Assembly (NCBI RefSeq): GCF_015999465.1 | Contig: NZ_CP065534.1 | Coordinates: 3,410,001-3,474,000 of the forward strand | Length of the DNA: 64,000 nucleotides | Direction: 5' to 3' | Source: Lonsdalea populi | Lineage (GTDB): Bacteria > Pseudomonadota > Gammaproteobacteria > Enterobacterales > Enterobacteriaceae | Shown here: one piece after another, positions 37,994 to 48,084 of the stretch | Numbering within the stretch: position 1 is the first letter of the stretch | How the letters are laid out: every line of letters begins with the position of its first letter | The notes under the pieces: generated by a model | Told to the model about the DNA's origin: nothing | The model's input: the letters and a program-made list of their open reading frames with translations, nothing else | Databases searched by the model: none | Made by a program: the position numbers and the translations under genes

Positions 37994-38458
37994 ATGACTC
38001 ACGACAACAAATTACAGGTTGAAGCCATCAAACGCGGTACGGTGATCGACCACATTCCGGCGCAAATCGGCTTTAAACTGCTGACTCTGTTCAAATTCAC
38101 AGACACCGACCAGCGCATCACCATCGGCCTGAATCTGCCGTCCAACGAGCTGGGCCGCAAAGATCTGATCAAGATCGAGAACGTTTTCCTGACGGAAGAG
38201 CAGGCCAATCAGCTGGCGATGTACGCGCCGCAGGCGACCGTCAACCAGATCGACCAATACAACGTCGTGCGCAAGCTGCACCCGCAATTGCCCGATCACG
38301 TTCACGGCATCCTGACCTGCCCGAACAGCAACTGCATCAGCCGTAGCGAACCGGTCACGTCTTCGTTCACCGTGAAATCTCACGAAGGTGAAGTGCTGCT
38401 GAAATGCAAATACTGCGAAAAAGAGTTTGAACGTCAGGCGGTGCTGAGCAGCCGCTGA
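37994..38458 (+). CDS. pyrI: Aspartate carbamoyltransferase regulatory subunit
   Basis: 154 residues. The allosteric domain begins [20 protein letters not shown] (nucleotide effectors CTP/ATP), and the zinc domain has CPNSNC and CKYCEKEF, the four cysteines that bind zinc and contact PyrB. Confidence 0.97.
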   Translation: MTHDNKLQVEAIKRGTVIDHIPAQIGFKLLTLFKFTDTDQRITIGLNLPSNELGRKDLIKIENVFLTEEQANQLAMYAPQATVNQIDQYNVVRKLHPQLPDHVHGILTCPNSNCISRSEPVTSSFTVKSHEGEVLLKCKYCEKEFERQAVLSSR

Positions 38459-38573
38459 GCGACCTGATAGCAGAAAGCTATTGCCTCGTGAAGCAATTCG
38501 CGGGGTAGAATGAGGGTACGTTTCGGGAATAATGGATGCGCAAGCACGCATTCGGACTCAATCAGGAGAAAAC

Positions 38574-38960
38574 ATGTCTCGCATTATCAGTACGGAACAC
38601 GCGCCGGCCGCCATCGGCCCTTATGTTCAGGCCGTCGACCTCGGCAACATGGTACTCACCTCGGGTCAGATCCCGGTCGATCCTAAAACCGGTCTGGTTC
38701 CCGACGATGTCTCCGCGCAGGCACGCCAGTCGCTGGAAAACGTCAAAGCCATCGTAGAAGCCGCCGGTTTGAAGGTAAGCGACGTGGTGAAAATGACGGT
38801 ATTCGTCAAAGACCTGAACGACTTCTCGACGGTCAACGCGACTTATGAAGCGTTCTTTACGGAAAACGACGCGGCGTTCCCGGCGCGTTCCTGCGTGGAA
38901 GTCGCCCGTTTGCCGAAAGACGTGAAGATCGAAATCGAGGCCATTGCCGTTCGCCGCTAA
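38574..38960 (+). CDS. ridA: Enamine/imine deaminase RidA
   Basis: 128 residues from ATG 38574 (AGGAGAA upstream). ARSCVEVARLPKDVKIEIEA carries the conserved Arg of the YjgF/RidA active site. Hydrolyses reactive 2-aminoacrylate formed by PLP dehydratases. It follows pyrI as in E. coli. Confidence 0.95.
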   Translation: MSRIISTEHAPAAIGPYVQAVDLGNMVLTSGQIPVDPKTGLVPDDVSAQARQSLENVKAIVEAAGLKVSDVVKMTVFVKDLNDFSTVNATYEAFFTENDAAFPARSCVEVARLPKDVKIEIEAIAVRR

Positions 38961-38986
38961 GCGCGCCGCACCCTCGCCAATAAAAA

Positions 38987-39014
38987 AGACGCGACCCGAA
39001 AGGCGCGTCTTTTT
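38987..39014 (+). terminator. ridA terminator
   Basis: agacgcg (38987-38993) / cgcgtct (39004-39010), followed by T; A tract before it, so it may also end the minus-strand ABC operon. Confidence 0.8.
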
Positions 39015-39082
39015 CGATCCCGACTCCGGGTAATGACCTTTCGAAGCGGATCAGAGAAGCCGCGCGGAAACGCGCTTATCCC

Positions 39083-40678
39083 TTAATGGGCGCAGCTATC
39101 GTTCTCCGCCATGACCTCCTGCAGCCAGCCGCAGCGCATTTCCGGTACGGCGATCAGCAGTTGATGAGTGTACTCGTCAAGCGGCGGCGACAGCGCTTCC
39201 TCTACCCGGCCCTGACGGACAATGCGTCCCTGACGTAACACGGCGACGCTGTCCGCGACTTCCCGCACTACGTGCAAATCATGCGTGATAAACAGGTAGG
39301 AGACGCCGGTTTCCTGCTGGATCCGCCGCAGCAACGCCAACACATCGCGGGCCACCAGCGGATCCAGCGCTGACGTCGGTTCATCGCAGATAATCAGCGC
39401 CGGCTGTGCGGCCAGCGCACGGGCGATGCAAACGCGCTGTTTCTGACCGCCCGACAGCGATGTAGGCAAGCGATGCGCGATGTCGGCGGACAGCCCGACC
39501 TGCTCCAGCAGCGTGTCGATACGTGCGCGGCGCGCGGTGGGGCCAAGATCCGTCAGGCAGACCATCGCTCGCTCGATTTGCACGCTCACGGAGAGACGCG
39601 GATTCAGCGCCATATCCGGGTGCTGATGAATCATCTGAATCGACTGCAGCTGGCGTCGGCTACGCTTCGCCAGCGTCGCGGGCAGTGATTCTCCCCGCAG
39701 ACGGATATCTCCCTGGGTGGGCGCCAGCAGCCCACACACCGTCCGCCCGAGCGTCGATTTTCCCGATCCGGATTCGCCGATCACCGCCAGCGTGCGCCCT
39801 CGCGCCAAACGGAGCGAAATGTCCTGCAGCACCGGCTGACGCTGATAGCGCGCGTCCAACTTTACGATATCCAGTAGAACCTCGCCATCATCCGGCTGCG
39901 GTATTTTGGGTTCGCCGCGCGCCTGCAACAACTGACGGGTGTACGCCTGCGTCGGGTGCGCCAGAATCGCCTCCGTCGCGCCGATTTCTACCTGCCGACC
40001 GCGACGCAGCACCATGATGCGCTGGCTCAGCTGCGCCACCACCGCCAGATCGTGACTGATGTAGAGGGCCGCCACTCCAGTCATGCGGATGATGTCGTCG
40101 ATGGCTTTGAGCACGTCCAGCTGGGTCGTGACGTCCAGCGCCGTCGTCGGTTCATCGAAGATAATCAGCTCTGGTCCCGCACACATCGCCATCGCGATCA
40201 TCCCCCGTTGGAGCTGCCCGCCGGATACCTGATGCGGATAACGCTGGAAGAAGCTCGACGGGTCCGGCAGCGACAGCTGAGCAAACAGCGTCATCGCCCG
40301 TTCGATCGCCTTCCGGCGCGACATTACACGGTGACGCACCGTCGTTTCAATCACCTGCTCACCAATTTTTCGGGCCGGATTGAAGGCCGTGCTGGCGGAC
40401 TGAGCCACGTAGGCAATGCGGGGACCGCGTATCCGGCGCAGCTGGCGTTCCGACAACGCCGCCAGATCCGACCCCTGAAACCAGATATGGCCGCCCTGAA
40501 TCTGCATGCCATTGCGGCAGTGGCCGAGAATGGCCTGACCGATGGTGGATTTACCCGCGCCGGATTCCCCAATCAGTCCCAGCACCTCGCCTTTTTTCAG
40601 CGAAAACGAGATGTCCTGTACCAGCGTGCTGTCACCCGCCGCCACTTTGAGCGCTTCAACGCGCAGCAGCTCAACCAT
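39083..40678 (-). CDS. Peptide-type ABC transporter, fused double ATP-binding protein
   Basis: 531 residues from ATG 40678 (GGGAGG upstream; the longer frame lacks a site). Two complete ABC domains in one chain: GESGAGKST with VSGGQLQRG (DppD-like half), and GESGSGKST with LSGGQKQR and IICDEPTSALD (DppF-like half). Energises the two permeases encoded just upstream; its start overlaps the stop of the second permease gene (8 bp). Confidence 0.9.
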   Translation of the reverse strand: MVELLRVEALKVAAGDSTLVQDISFSLKKGEVLGLIGESGAGKSTIGQAILGHCRNGMQIQGGHIWFQGSDLAALSERQLRRIRGPRIAYVAQSASTAFNPARKIGEQVIETTVRHRVMSRRKAIERAMTLFAQLSLPDPSSFFQRYPHQVSGGQLQRGMIAMAMCAGPELIIFDEPTTALDVTTQLDVLKAIDDIIRMTGVAALYISHDLAVVAQLSQRIMVLRRGRQVEIGATEAILAHPTQAYTRQLLQARGEPKIPQPDDGEVLLDIVKLDARYQRQPVLQDISLRLARGRTLAVIGESGSGKSTLGRTVCGLLAPTQGDIRLRGESLPATLAKRSRRQLQSIQMIHQHPDMALNPRLSVSVQIERAMVCLTDLGPTARRARIDTLLEQVGLSADIAHRLPTSLSGGQKQRVCIARALAAQPALIICDEPTSALDPLVARDVLALLRRIQQETGVSYLFITHDLHVVREVADSVAVLRQGRIVRQGRVEEALSPPLDEYTHQLLIAVPEMRCGWLQEVMAENDSCAH

Positions 40679-41492
40679 GTCGACCTCCCTGCCAGCAGCG
40701 GCCATCGCGGCTCAGCAGCCAGTCGGCCACCACGTTGAGCGAGATCGCCAGCAGCGCTATCGCCGCGCCCGGCACCAGCGCGGCCCACACGCCGAACAAA
40801 ATACCGTCTTTATTATCCCGCGCCAGCCCGCCCCAATCGGCAGTCGGCGGCTGGATGCCCATCCCCAGAAACGACAGGGCGGACAGAAACAGCAGAATGA
40901 AAATAAAACGCAGCGCGAACTCCGCGATCAGCGTGGTCAGCGCATTCGGCAAGATTTCCCGCCACAGGATCCAACGCATGGATTCGCCGCGCATCCGCGC
41001 GGCTTCGATAAACTCCTGCGTCGCCAGATCGACCGCCAGCGCCCGCGCCACGCGCAATACCTGCGTCGCCTCCAGAACGCCCAACACCACAATAATGACG
41101 AACAGGCTTTTTGGGAGCAGCGCCAGCACCACCAGCGCCAGAATCAGCGTCGGGATCGCCATCAGCACATCATTGACGCGCGAGACGACCTGATCGACCA
41201 CTCCGCCGCATACCCCGGCCAAAAAGCCGAGCAGCGTACCGAGGACAAATGCCAGCGCGGCCGCCAGCGCCGTGACGGTCAGCGAGGTCCGCGTCCCCCA
41301 AATTAACCGGGAAAACAGGTCGCGGCCCAGGTTATCGGTGCCGAGCCACGCGCGATCCATCGGCCCTAACCATGCGCCGCCGATCACCTGATCGGCCGGA
41401 AAAGGCGCGATCCAGGGGGCGAAAACGGCCACCAGAATAAACAGGCCCAGCCCTGACAGGCCGAGTACAACGGAAGGTTTCACAGGAGGCAT
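40671..41492 (-). CDS. Peptide-type ABC transporter permease, DppC-like
   Basis: 273 residues, six predicted membrane helices. WLGTDNLGRDLFSRLIWGTR is typical of DppC/OppC, and the EAA-type loop is EFIEAARMRGESMRWILWRE. Forms a heterodimeric channel with the DppB-like protein of the operon. Confidence 0.9.
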   Translation of the reverse strand: MPPVKPSVVLGLSGLGLFILVAVFAPWIAPFPADQVIGGAWLGPMDRAWLGTDNLGRDLFSRLIWGTRTSLTVTALAAALAFVLGTLLGFLAGVCGGVVDQVVSRVNDVLMAIPTLILALVVLALLPKSLFVIIVVLGVLEATQVLRVARALAVDLATQEFIEAARMRGESMRWILWREILPNALTTLIAEFALRFIFILLFLSALSFLGMGIQPPTADWGGLARDNKDGILFGVWAALVPGAAIALLAISLNVVADWLLSRDGRCWQGGRHG

Positions 41493-41539
41493 GTACTCTT
41501 ATCCATTACCATCGGGACGATCTTGCGGGTCGCGCCGGC

Positions 41540-42535
41540 TCATCCGTTCGACTGCCGGGAGTGGCGTAAACGCGGGTTAGCCATCAGTGCCACCACGTCC
41601 GCCAGCAGGTTCAGCAGAATATAAATGGCGGCCAGCACCAGCGCGCAGTCCTGGATCACCGGGATGTCGCGTTTGCTGATGCTGTCGACCATATACTGTC
41701 CGAGTCCGGGATAAACAAACACGTTTTCCACGATCACCACACCCACCATCAGGTAGGCCAGATTCAATACGATCACATTGATGATAGGCCCCCAGGCGTT
41801 GGGCAGCACGTGGCGCAAGAGGATGCAGGAAGGCGACAGCCCTTTCAGCAGCGCGGTATCGACATACGCGGCATTCTGGGCGCTGATGAGCGCGGCGCGC
41901 GTCATGTTGCTCATATGACCCAGCACCGCCAGCAACAGCGTCATGGCGGGCAGCGCGACGGCGGTTAAGCGGTCCGCGAACGGCATCCCCTCATTTACGC
42001 TGCTGTTGCTCGGCAGCCAATAAAGCGTGATGGAAAACACGAGAATCAACAGATAGCCTGAGAAAAACTCCGGCAGCGCCACCGCCGTGCGGGTAAACAG
42101 GTTCAGGAGCTGGTCGAGCCAGCTGCCCTGATAACGCACCGATAGAAAACCGATGAGCAGCGCCAACGGCACCGCCACCGCAGACGTGCAGGCGGCCAGA
42201 AACAGCGTGTTTTCAAGCCGATAGGCCAACACCGGTCCGACCGGCTGGCGGCTGGTAAAGCTATGACCAAAGTCGCCGTGGGCGATGCCCGACAGCCAGC
42301 TGACATAGCGCGTCAACGCCGGTTGCTCCAGCCCGAGCTGAAGATTGAGCGCCTTCACGGCGTCCGGCGTGGCCGTCTGTCCCAGGATGGCGGTCGCCGC
42401 ATTCCCCGGCAACAGCTGGATCCCGGCGAAAATCAGCGCCGAAACCACCACAATCATCAGCCCGCCCGCCAGCAAACGACGCGAAATCATCGTCAGCAGC
42501 GGCATGCGGGTACTTACGCTATCAAGCACGCTCAC
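41540..42535 (-). CDS. Peptide-type ABC transporter permease, DppB-like
   Basis: 331 residues. LAGGLMIVVVSALIFAGIQL is the first helix, and the EAA-type loop is TALLKGLSPSCILLRHVLPN. The C-terminal VVIVENVFVYPGLGQYMVDS is a DppB signature. The start at 42535 lies 28 bp after the stop of the binding-protein gene. Confidence 0.9.
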   Translation of the reverse strand: MSVLDSVSTRMPLLTMISRRLLAGGLMIVVVSALIFAGIQLLPGNAATAILGQTATPDAVKALNLQLGLEQPALTRYVSWLSGIAHGDFGHSFTSRQPVGPVLAYRLENTLFLAACTSAVAVPLALLIGFLSVRYQGSWLDQLLNLFTRTAVALPEFFSGYLLILVFSITLYWLPSNSSVNEGMPFADRLTAVALPAMTLLLAVLGHMSNMTRAALISAQNAAYVDTALLKGLSPSCILLRHVLPNAWGPIINVIVLNLAYLMVGVVIVENVFVYPGLGQYMVDSISKRDIPVIQDCALVLAAIYILLNLLADVVALMANPRLRHSRQSNG

Positions 42536-42563
42536 CTCATTTTACCCGTCGGCCCGGCGATCC

Positions 42564-44105
42564 TTATGCCAGCCACAATTTTTCTGCGGCGCGATTGCCG
42601 CTCAGCGGGAAGCCCGGGATCGCCGTCAGCCCTTTCACGCGTTGACTGCAGGCGTCGAGAGAGTCGGCGTACAGCGGAATGATTTCGCTGCCCTTTTCCA
42701 CCAGCATCAGCTGAATATCATGATAAATCTGACGGCGTTTGTCTTCATTGACTTCACCGCGCGCCGCCTGCACCAGTTGGTCGAAAGACGGCTCTTTCCA
42801 GCCGGATTCATTCCACGGCGCGGTGCTGGTGAAGACCAGCGATAGCAGCGCATCCGTCGTCGGGCGCATAGACCAGTTGGAAGACACAAACGGTTTCTTC
42901 ATCCAGACATTGTCCCAGAATGCATCGTCCGGCACACGCTCCACCTTTAACGGAATTCCCGCTCGCTGAGCGGAGGCCTGATAGAGCTGGCCTGCATCCA
43001 CCGCCCCGGGGAATCCCGCATCGGCGACCGACAACACCAGCGGGCCGTTGAATCCGGCTTTCTGCCAGTGCCATTTGGCCTTTTCCGGATCATACGGACG
43101 CTGCGGGATGTCTTTGGCAAAGTAGCGGCTGGAGGGGAATACCGGGTTATCGTTGGCAACGGTGCCATAACCGCCCAGCACGGTGTCGATGATCTGCTGG
43201 CGATCGATGGCGTATTTCAGCGCCAGTCGGCCGTCCTGCGAGGTGAACGGCGGCAGATTGCCGAGGCCGGGGAACGTGAAGATCTGGCTGTCATGCGACC
43301 GCAGCAGTTGCAGATTCGGCATCTTCTCGATGCGACCGACGATGCGCGGATTCACACGGTTGATAAGATGAGCGGAACCACTCACCAGCGCCGCGACGCG
43401 GGCGGTGGAGTCGTTCATCGCCAGCGTTTCGACCGAGTCAACATGACCGCGCGCGCTGTTCCAGTGATTCGGGTTGCGTTTGACCAACGTCCGCACGCCG
43501 GGCTGGAAGCTTTCCAGGATGAAAGCGCCGGTGCCGATGCCTTTATCGAACGATTCGTTTTCCGGCGTGATGGCAAAATGCACGTCGCTCAGCAGCGCGA
43601 CGAATTCAACGTTCGGCGCATTTAATCGGATCGTCACTTCGTGCGGGCCGGTCGCTTCCAGCGCCGTAACCGGATCCAGATAGCCTTTCACCGGCGAACT
43701 CGACTCCGCGCTGCGGTGGTGATTCAACGAATAGATAACGTCTTTGGCGGTCAGTGTGCGTCCGTCGTGGAACTGTACGCCCTGCCGGATTTTCAGGACC
43801 CAGACGCGTCCGCCCTCTTGGCTGTCCCAGGACTCCGCCAGCGACGGGCTGAGCCCGCCGCGCTCATCCAGCTCGACCAGATTATTAAACAGCTGGGAGC
43901 CGACGAAATACATGTAGGTTTCGAACCAAAATGCAGGATCGAGTCGGTCGGTGCTGGACGCATTATCCACGCCGACGACCAAATGGCCGCCTTTCTTCGG
44001 CGTTTCGGTCGCGTCCGCGCCCCACGCATGGCCGAGCGGCCAGCCCGCAGTGGCGGTGGCCACAGAAAGCGCGCAGGCGTTCTTGATAAAGTGACGACGA
44101 TTCAT
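42564..44105 (-). CDS. Peptide-type ABC transporter solute-binding protein (family 5), Tat signal
   Basis: 513 residues from ATG 44105; the frame runs on upstream but into mmuM-like sequence in another register. The leader MNRRHFIKNACALSVATATA has a twin-arginine motif (RRHFIK) and a hydrophobic core, so export through Tat is likely. The rest is SBP_bac_5: LNNLVELDERGGLSPSLAES, LKIRQGVQFHDGRTLTAKDV. Ligand unknown. A Tat leader is uncommon for this family in enterobacteria. Confidence 0.88.
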   Translation of the reverse strand: MNRRHFIKNACALSVATATAGWPLGHAWGADATETPKKGGHLVVGVDNASSTDRLDPAFWFETYMYFVGSQLFNNLVELDERGGLSPSLAESWDSQEGGRVWVLKIRQGVQFHDGRTLTAKDVIYSLNHHRSAESSSPVKGYLDPVTALEATGPHEVTIRLNAPNVEFVALLSDVHFAITPENESFDKGIGTGAFILESFQPGVRTLVKRNPNHWNSARGHVDSVETLAMNDSTARVAALVSGSAHLINRVNPRIVGRIEKMPNLQLLRSHDSQIFTFPGLGNLPPFTSQDGRLALKYAIDRQQIIDTVLGGYGTVANDNPVFPSSRYFAKDIPQRPYDPEKAKWHWQKAGFNGPLVLSVADAGFPGAVDAGQLYQASAQRAGIPLKVERVPDDAFWDNVWMKKPFVSSNWSMRPTTDALLSLVFTSTAPWNESGWKEPSFDQLVQAARGEVNEDKRRQIYHDIQLMLVEKGSEIIPLYADSLDACSQRVKGLTAIPGFPLSGNRAAEKLWLA

Positions 44106-44172
44106 GATGTATTCCCCTGTAGTCCCCTGCGCGTGGCGAGAGGTTATTATCGTTATAGACGCCGATCGGGGA

Positions 44173-45081
44173 TTAGTCCCGCTGCGGCAACGCCTGCGCC
44201 AGGCGGGCAATATGTTCGGGTCCGATGCCGCAGCAGCCGCCGACCAGCGTCGCGCCCTGCGCCACCCATTCGGCGGCCCACTGCTGATAGCCCTCAGGAT
44301 GCGTATCAGCGCGCAACCGACTGAGGCCTTCGTTCGCTGCGCGGCGATTGTCTTCCGGCTCGAACGCATTGGCGTACACGCCGATGCCAATGGTCGCGCC
44401 CTGCTCGCTAAACTGAGCGCGAGCTTCCGCGACGGCGGGGGCCATGACTTCCGGGCGGCTACAGTTGAACAACAGATTCGCGGCGTCGAGCGCGATAGCG
44501 CCTTTGGCTGCCTCGGCGATCGTCTCGCCGGAGCGCAACCGCGCGCGTCCCTGCTCATCCAGTTCATCCCGCAGCGTAAATGAAAGCCACAGTTCGCGCG
44601 GGTCGTCCGCCAGCAGCTGACGCACCAGCGTCACCTCGGCCAGCGAACTCTGGGTTTCGGCCAGCCAAACGTCAACGTAGGGATCAAGGGCGTCGATCAA
44701 CACCCGTAAAATAGGTTCAGCGGCGTCGGCGGAAAACAGATCGGGACGATAAGAGCCCAGCGCCGGAGGCAGCGAACCGGCGACACGCACGGTGTGCGGC
44801 GCGGCGTCCACCGCTTCACGCGCCAGCTTGCCAGCCAGCGCCGCCAGTTCATGGCCGCGGCGCTGAAACAGGTCGTCGCCAAGATGGAACGGGACGACGG
44901 CGTAGCTGTTCGCCGTAATGACCTGCGATCCGGCGGCGATATAGCTATCATGCACTTGCCGTACATGCTGCGGAGACTCGAGCAGCGCTAACGCCGACCA
45001 CTCGGGTTGGCGGAAAGGCGCGCCAATCCGCGCCAGTTCACGGCCCATGCCGCCGTCCAAAATCAGCACGTTCTTTGACAT
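44173..45081 (-). CDS. mmuM: Homocysteine S-methyltransferase family protein
   Basis: 302 residues. ILDGGMGRELARIG starts the barrel, and zinc ligands appear in NCSRPE and GGCCGIGPEH. MmuM uses S-methylmethionine (or SAM) to methylate homocysteine to methionine. The gene leads the ABC transporter genes on the same strand, 67 bp apart, so the transporter may bring in a sulfur or methyl donor. No mmuP permease is present, so the symbol is by family only. Confidence 0.82.
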   Translation of the reverse strand: MSKNVLILDGGMGRELARIGAPFRQPEWSALALLESPQHVRQVHDSYIAAGSQVITANSYAVVPFHLGDDLFQRRGHELAALAGKLAREAVDAAPHTVRVAGSLPPALGSYRPDLFSADAAEPILRVLIDALDPYVDVWLAETQSSLAEVTLVRQLLADDPRELWLSFTLRDELDEQGRARLRSGETIAEAAKGAIALDAANLLFNCSRPEVMAPAVAEARAQFSEQGATIGIGVYANAFEPEDNRRAANEGLSRLRADTHPEGYQQWAAEWVAQGATLVGGCCGIGPEHIARLAQALPQRD

Positions 45082-45644
45082 CGTCCTTCCTTACTCAGCG
45101 AAACTGAAAAATTGGTGGCCCACCTTACAAAAAAAGTCATATAGATGTCTAGAAGCCTTGATAGCTAAAAAGTGGGAGAGCTTCTACGCCTTGCACCTAT
45201 TTCGCCTTGCCGCCGCTCACCATCATTAGCGCATCACGACGGCAAGACGGCAAGTCCCCAATCCCTACAGAAGCACAGGAAAACCCCGCTTGCCCCTTTG
45301 CGCGGCTCAGGAGGGAATGGTCGGTAAACGGCGCAATAAAGAGCACAATCGGCCTGGGATGATGTTCCGCACGAAAGACCCGAGGCGTGAGAATGAAAGC
45401 CGGACGACGTGCTGAATCGACGTCGGAAAAAGACGGCTGACAAAGGACGGAAAACCCTCGTTTTTACATGCCTTTTCGGCTGTTTAAAGACGGTTTCCTC
45501 CTCCCTTTCTAACGTTTACAAAAAAGGCATCATGCTATTCGTCTCTAATTTAAGCTGTTTAGAAATTTCTTTGTTCTGCATCAACCTCAGCCTGAAATTG
45601 GAGATAAACCTCCCCATCAAAATCACTATAATCCCGGTGGCGAA

Positions 45645-45691
45645 ATTCAATATATAGTGTCTATACTCAGAATAAGACCCATATATAGCGC
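45645..45691 (+). promoter_or_regulatory. Paired NrdR boxes upstream of nrdD
   Basis: attcaatatatagtgt (45645-45660) and gacccatatatagcgc (45676-45691) fit the NrdR box pattern (C-W-ATATAT-W-G core). They start 31 bp apart, three helical turns, as required for cooperative NrdR binding that represses ribonucleotide reductase genes when dATP is high. Confidence 0.75.
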
Positions 45692-45755
45692 TTATCCACA
45701 AAACCATCCACAACCCCGTGAAGCCCTTATAGGCCGCAGTTGTGCCTGTGGATAA
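45692..45755. promoter_or_regulatory. Two perfect DnaA boxes, inverted
   Basis: ttatccaca (45692-45700) and its complement tgtggataa (45747-45755) flank the expected promoter. Both equal the strongest DnaA 9-mer. DnaA controls nrdAB in E. coli; here it may tie anaerobic dNTP supply to initiation. Confidence 0.6.
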
Positions 45756-45786
45756 CAACTGCACAGACATTAATGAGGACGCGAAC

Positions 45787-47925
45787 GTGAAACCAGTAGT
45801 GATTAAACGGAACGGCTGTCAGGTACCTTTTGATGAAATTCGTATCCGTGAGGCGGTCGAGCGAGCCGCCAGCGCTACGGGCGTTAACGATCTCGATTTT
45901 TGCGCCACCGTGGCGGCCGCCGTCACCGAGCAGATGCAAGATCGCTCACGCGTCGAAATCCGAGAAATTCAGGACGCGGTCGAAAACCTGCTGATGTCGA
46001 GCAATTATAAGCCTGTCGCGCGCGCCTATATCGAATACCGGCATGACCGCGACGTCTCGCGCGAACGTCAGGGCCGCCTGACGCAGGAAATCCGCGGTTT
46101 GGTTGAACAGAGCAACGTTTCCCTGCTTAACGAGAACGCCAACAAAGACAGCAAGGTGATCCCGACGCAACGCGACCTGCTGGCCGGTATCGTCGCTAAA
46201 CACTACGCCAAACTGCATATCCTGCCGCGTGACGTGGTGCTGGCGCATGAGCGCGGGGAAATCCACTACCACGATCTGGATTATTCGCCGTTCTTCCCGA
46301 TGTTCAACTGCATGCTGATCGACCTGAACGGCATGCTGACGCGGGGCTTCAAGATGGGCAACGCCGAGATCGAACCGCCTCGCTCCATCTCCACGGCGAC
46401 CGCGGTCACCGCGCAGATCATCGCCCAGGTCGCCAGCCATATTTACGGCGGCACCACCATCAACCGCATTGACGAAATTCTGGCGCCGTTCGTCACGGCC
46501 AGTTACAAGAAGCATCAGGCCGTGGCGGAAGAGTGGAACATTCCTGACGCCGAACGCTATGCGCACAGCCGCACGGAAAAAGAGTGTTATGACGCCTTCC
46601 AGTCGCTGGAATATGAAGTCAACACGCTGCACACCGCCAACGGCCAGACGCCGTTCGTGACTTTCGGTTTCGGGCTGGGCACCAGTTGGGAATCTCGCCT
46701 GATTCAGGAATCTATCCTGCGCAATCGCATCGCCGGGCTGGGTAAAAATCGCAAGACCGCCGTGTTTCCGAAGCTGGTCTTCGCCGTGCGCGACGGCCTC
46801 AACCACAAACCGAGCGATCCAAGCTACGACATCAAACAGCTGGCGCTGGAGTGCGCCAGCAAGCGCATGTACCCGGATATCCTGAACTACGATCAGGTGG
46901 TGAAAGTCACCGGTTCGTTCAAGACGCCGATGGGCTGCCGCAGCTTCCTCAACGTCTATGAAGAGAACGGCGAGCAGATCCACGATGGCCGCAACAATCT
47001 CGGCGTGATCAGTCTGAACCTGCCGCGCATCGCGTTGGAAGCCAAAGGGGATGAGTCCCGGTTCTGGAAACTGCTCGACCAGCGACTGGCGCTGGCGAAG
47101 AAAGCGCTGATGACCCGCGTCGCGCGTCTGGAAAACGTGAAGGCCCGCGTAGCGCCGATCCTCTATATGGAAGGCGCCTGCGGCGTGCGTCTGAAAGCCG
47201 ACGACAACGTCGCTGAAATCTTTAAAAATGGGCGCGCGTCTATTTCTCTCGGCTATATCGGCGTGCATGAGACCATCAACGCGCTGTTCGGCAATAAGAA
47301 GCATGTCTTCGACGACGAACGGCTGCGCGAAAAAGCGGTGGCGATTGTGGTGCATCTGAAAGCCGCGACCGACCGCTGGAAAGAAGAGACCGGCTACGGC
47401 TTCAGCCTGTATAGCACGCCGAGCGAAAACCTGTGCGACCGTTTCTGCCGTCTGGATACTGCGGAGTTCGGCGTGGTCCCGGGCGTCACAGACAAAGGCT
47501 ACTACACCAACAGCTTCCATCTCGACGTCGAGAAGAAAGTGAACCCTTACGAAAAAATCAATTTTGAAGCGCCGTATCCCGCATTGGCGAACGGCGGCTT
47601 CATCTGTTACGGCGAATACCCCAACTTACAGCACAATCTGAAAGCGCTGGAAGACGTCTGGGATTACAGCTACAGCCGCGTTCCTTATTACGGCACCAAT
47701 ACGCCGATCGACGAATGCTATGCGTGCGGCTTCACCGGCGAGTTCGCCTGCACCAGCAAAGGCTTTACCTGCCCGAAATGCGGTAACCACGACTCCTCCC
47801 GCGTTTCCGTCACCCGCCGTGTCTGCGGCTATCTGGGCAGCCCGGACGCGCGTCCGTTCAACGCGGGCAAGCAGGAAGAGGTGAAACGCAGAATCAAACA
47901 TCTGGCCAATGGTCAACTGGGTTAA
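45787..47925 (+). CDS. nrdD: Anaerobic ribonucleoside-triphosphate reductase
   Basis: 712 residues from GTG 45787 (GAGGA upstream), the same length as E. coli NrdD; an upstream ATG in frame overlaps a DnaA box and is rejected. N-terminal ATP-cone (IKRNGCQVPFDEIRIREAV) for allostery, zinc cysteines CYACGF and CPKCG, and the radical glycine G681 in RVCGYLG. Reduces NTPs to dNTPs without oxygen, using formate. A very long antisense frame is spurious. Confidence 0.97.
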   Translation: MKPVVIKRNGCQVPFDEIRIREAVERAASATGVNDLDFCATVAAAVTEQMQDRSRVEIREIQDAVENLLMSSNYKPVARAYIEYRHDRDVSRERQGRLTQEIRGLVEQSNVSLLNENANKDSKVIPTQRDLLAGIVAKHYAKLHILPRDVVLAHERGEIHYHDLDYSPFFPMFNCMLIDLNGMLTRGFKMGNAEIEPPRSISTATAVTAQIIAQVASHIYGGTTINRIDEILAPFVTASYKKHQAVAEEWNIPDAERYAHSRTEKECYDAFQSLEYEVNTLHTANGQTPFVTFGFGLGTSWESRLIQESILRNRIAGLGKNRKTAVFPKLVFAVRDGLNHKPSDPSYDIKQLALECASKRMYPDILNYDQVVKVTGSFKTPMGCRSFLNVYEENGEQIHDGRNNLGVISLNLPRIALEAKGDESRFWKLLDQRLALAKKALMTRVARLENVKARVAPILYMEGACGVRLKADDNVAEIFKNGRASISLGYIGVHETINALFGNKKHVFDDERLREKAVAIVVHLKAATDRWKEETGYGFSLYSTPSENLCDRFCRLDTAEFGVVPGVTDKGYYTNSFHLDVEKKVNPYEKINFEAPYPALANGGFICYGEYPNLQHNLKALEDVWDYSYSRVPYYGTNTPIDECYACGFTGEFACTSKGFTCPKCGNHDSSRVSVTRRVCGYLGSPDARPFNAGKQEEVKRRIKHLANGQLG

Positions 47926-48084
47926 TCCTGCGTCCGCAGCGCCTGGCCGATAACGTCTATACGTGCGGTCAGGCGTTGCGCTTCCCTCTGCGCATCGCGT
48001 CTTCATACGCAGTCGCCTTGTGGATTCTACCTCTCGCTTATCAAAACAGGCCGTCTCTGGACGCCCCCGGATAGGGACACCGTG

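Larger units (their letters stand above)
45082..45786. other. 700-bp gap before nrdD
   Basis: No supported gene between mmuM and nrdD. The first ~550 bp show only short frames without domains. The rest is the nrdD control region with NrdR and DnaA boxes. The unusual length hints at complex oxygen and replication control. Confidence 0.5.

Noticed and set aside
45946..47520. 524-codon open frame antisense to nrdD
   Set aside because: nrdD is certain on the other strand; the antisense frame is a by-product of GC-rich third positions and has no recognisable domain.
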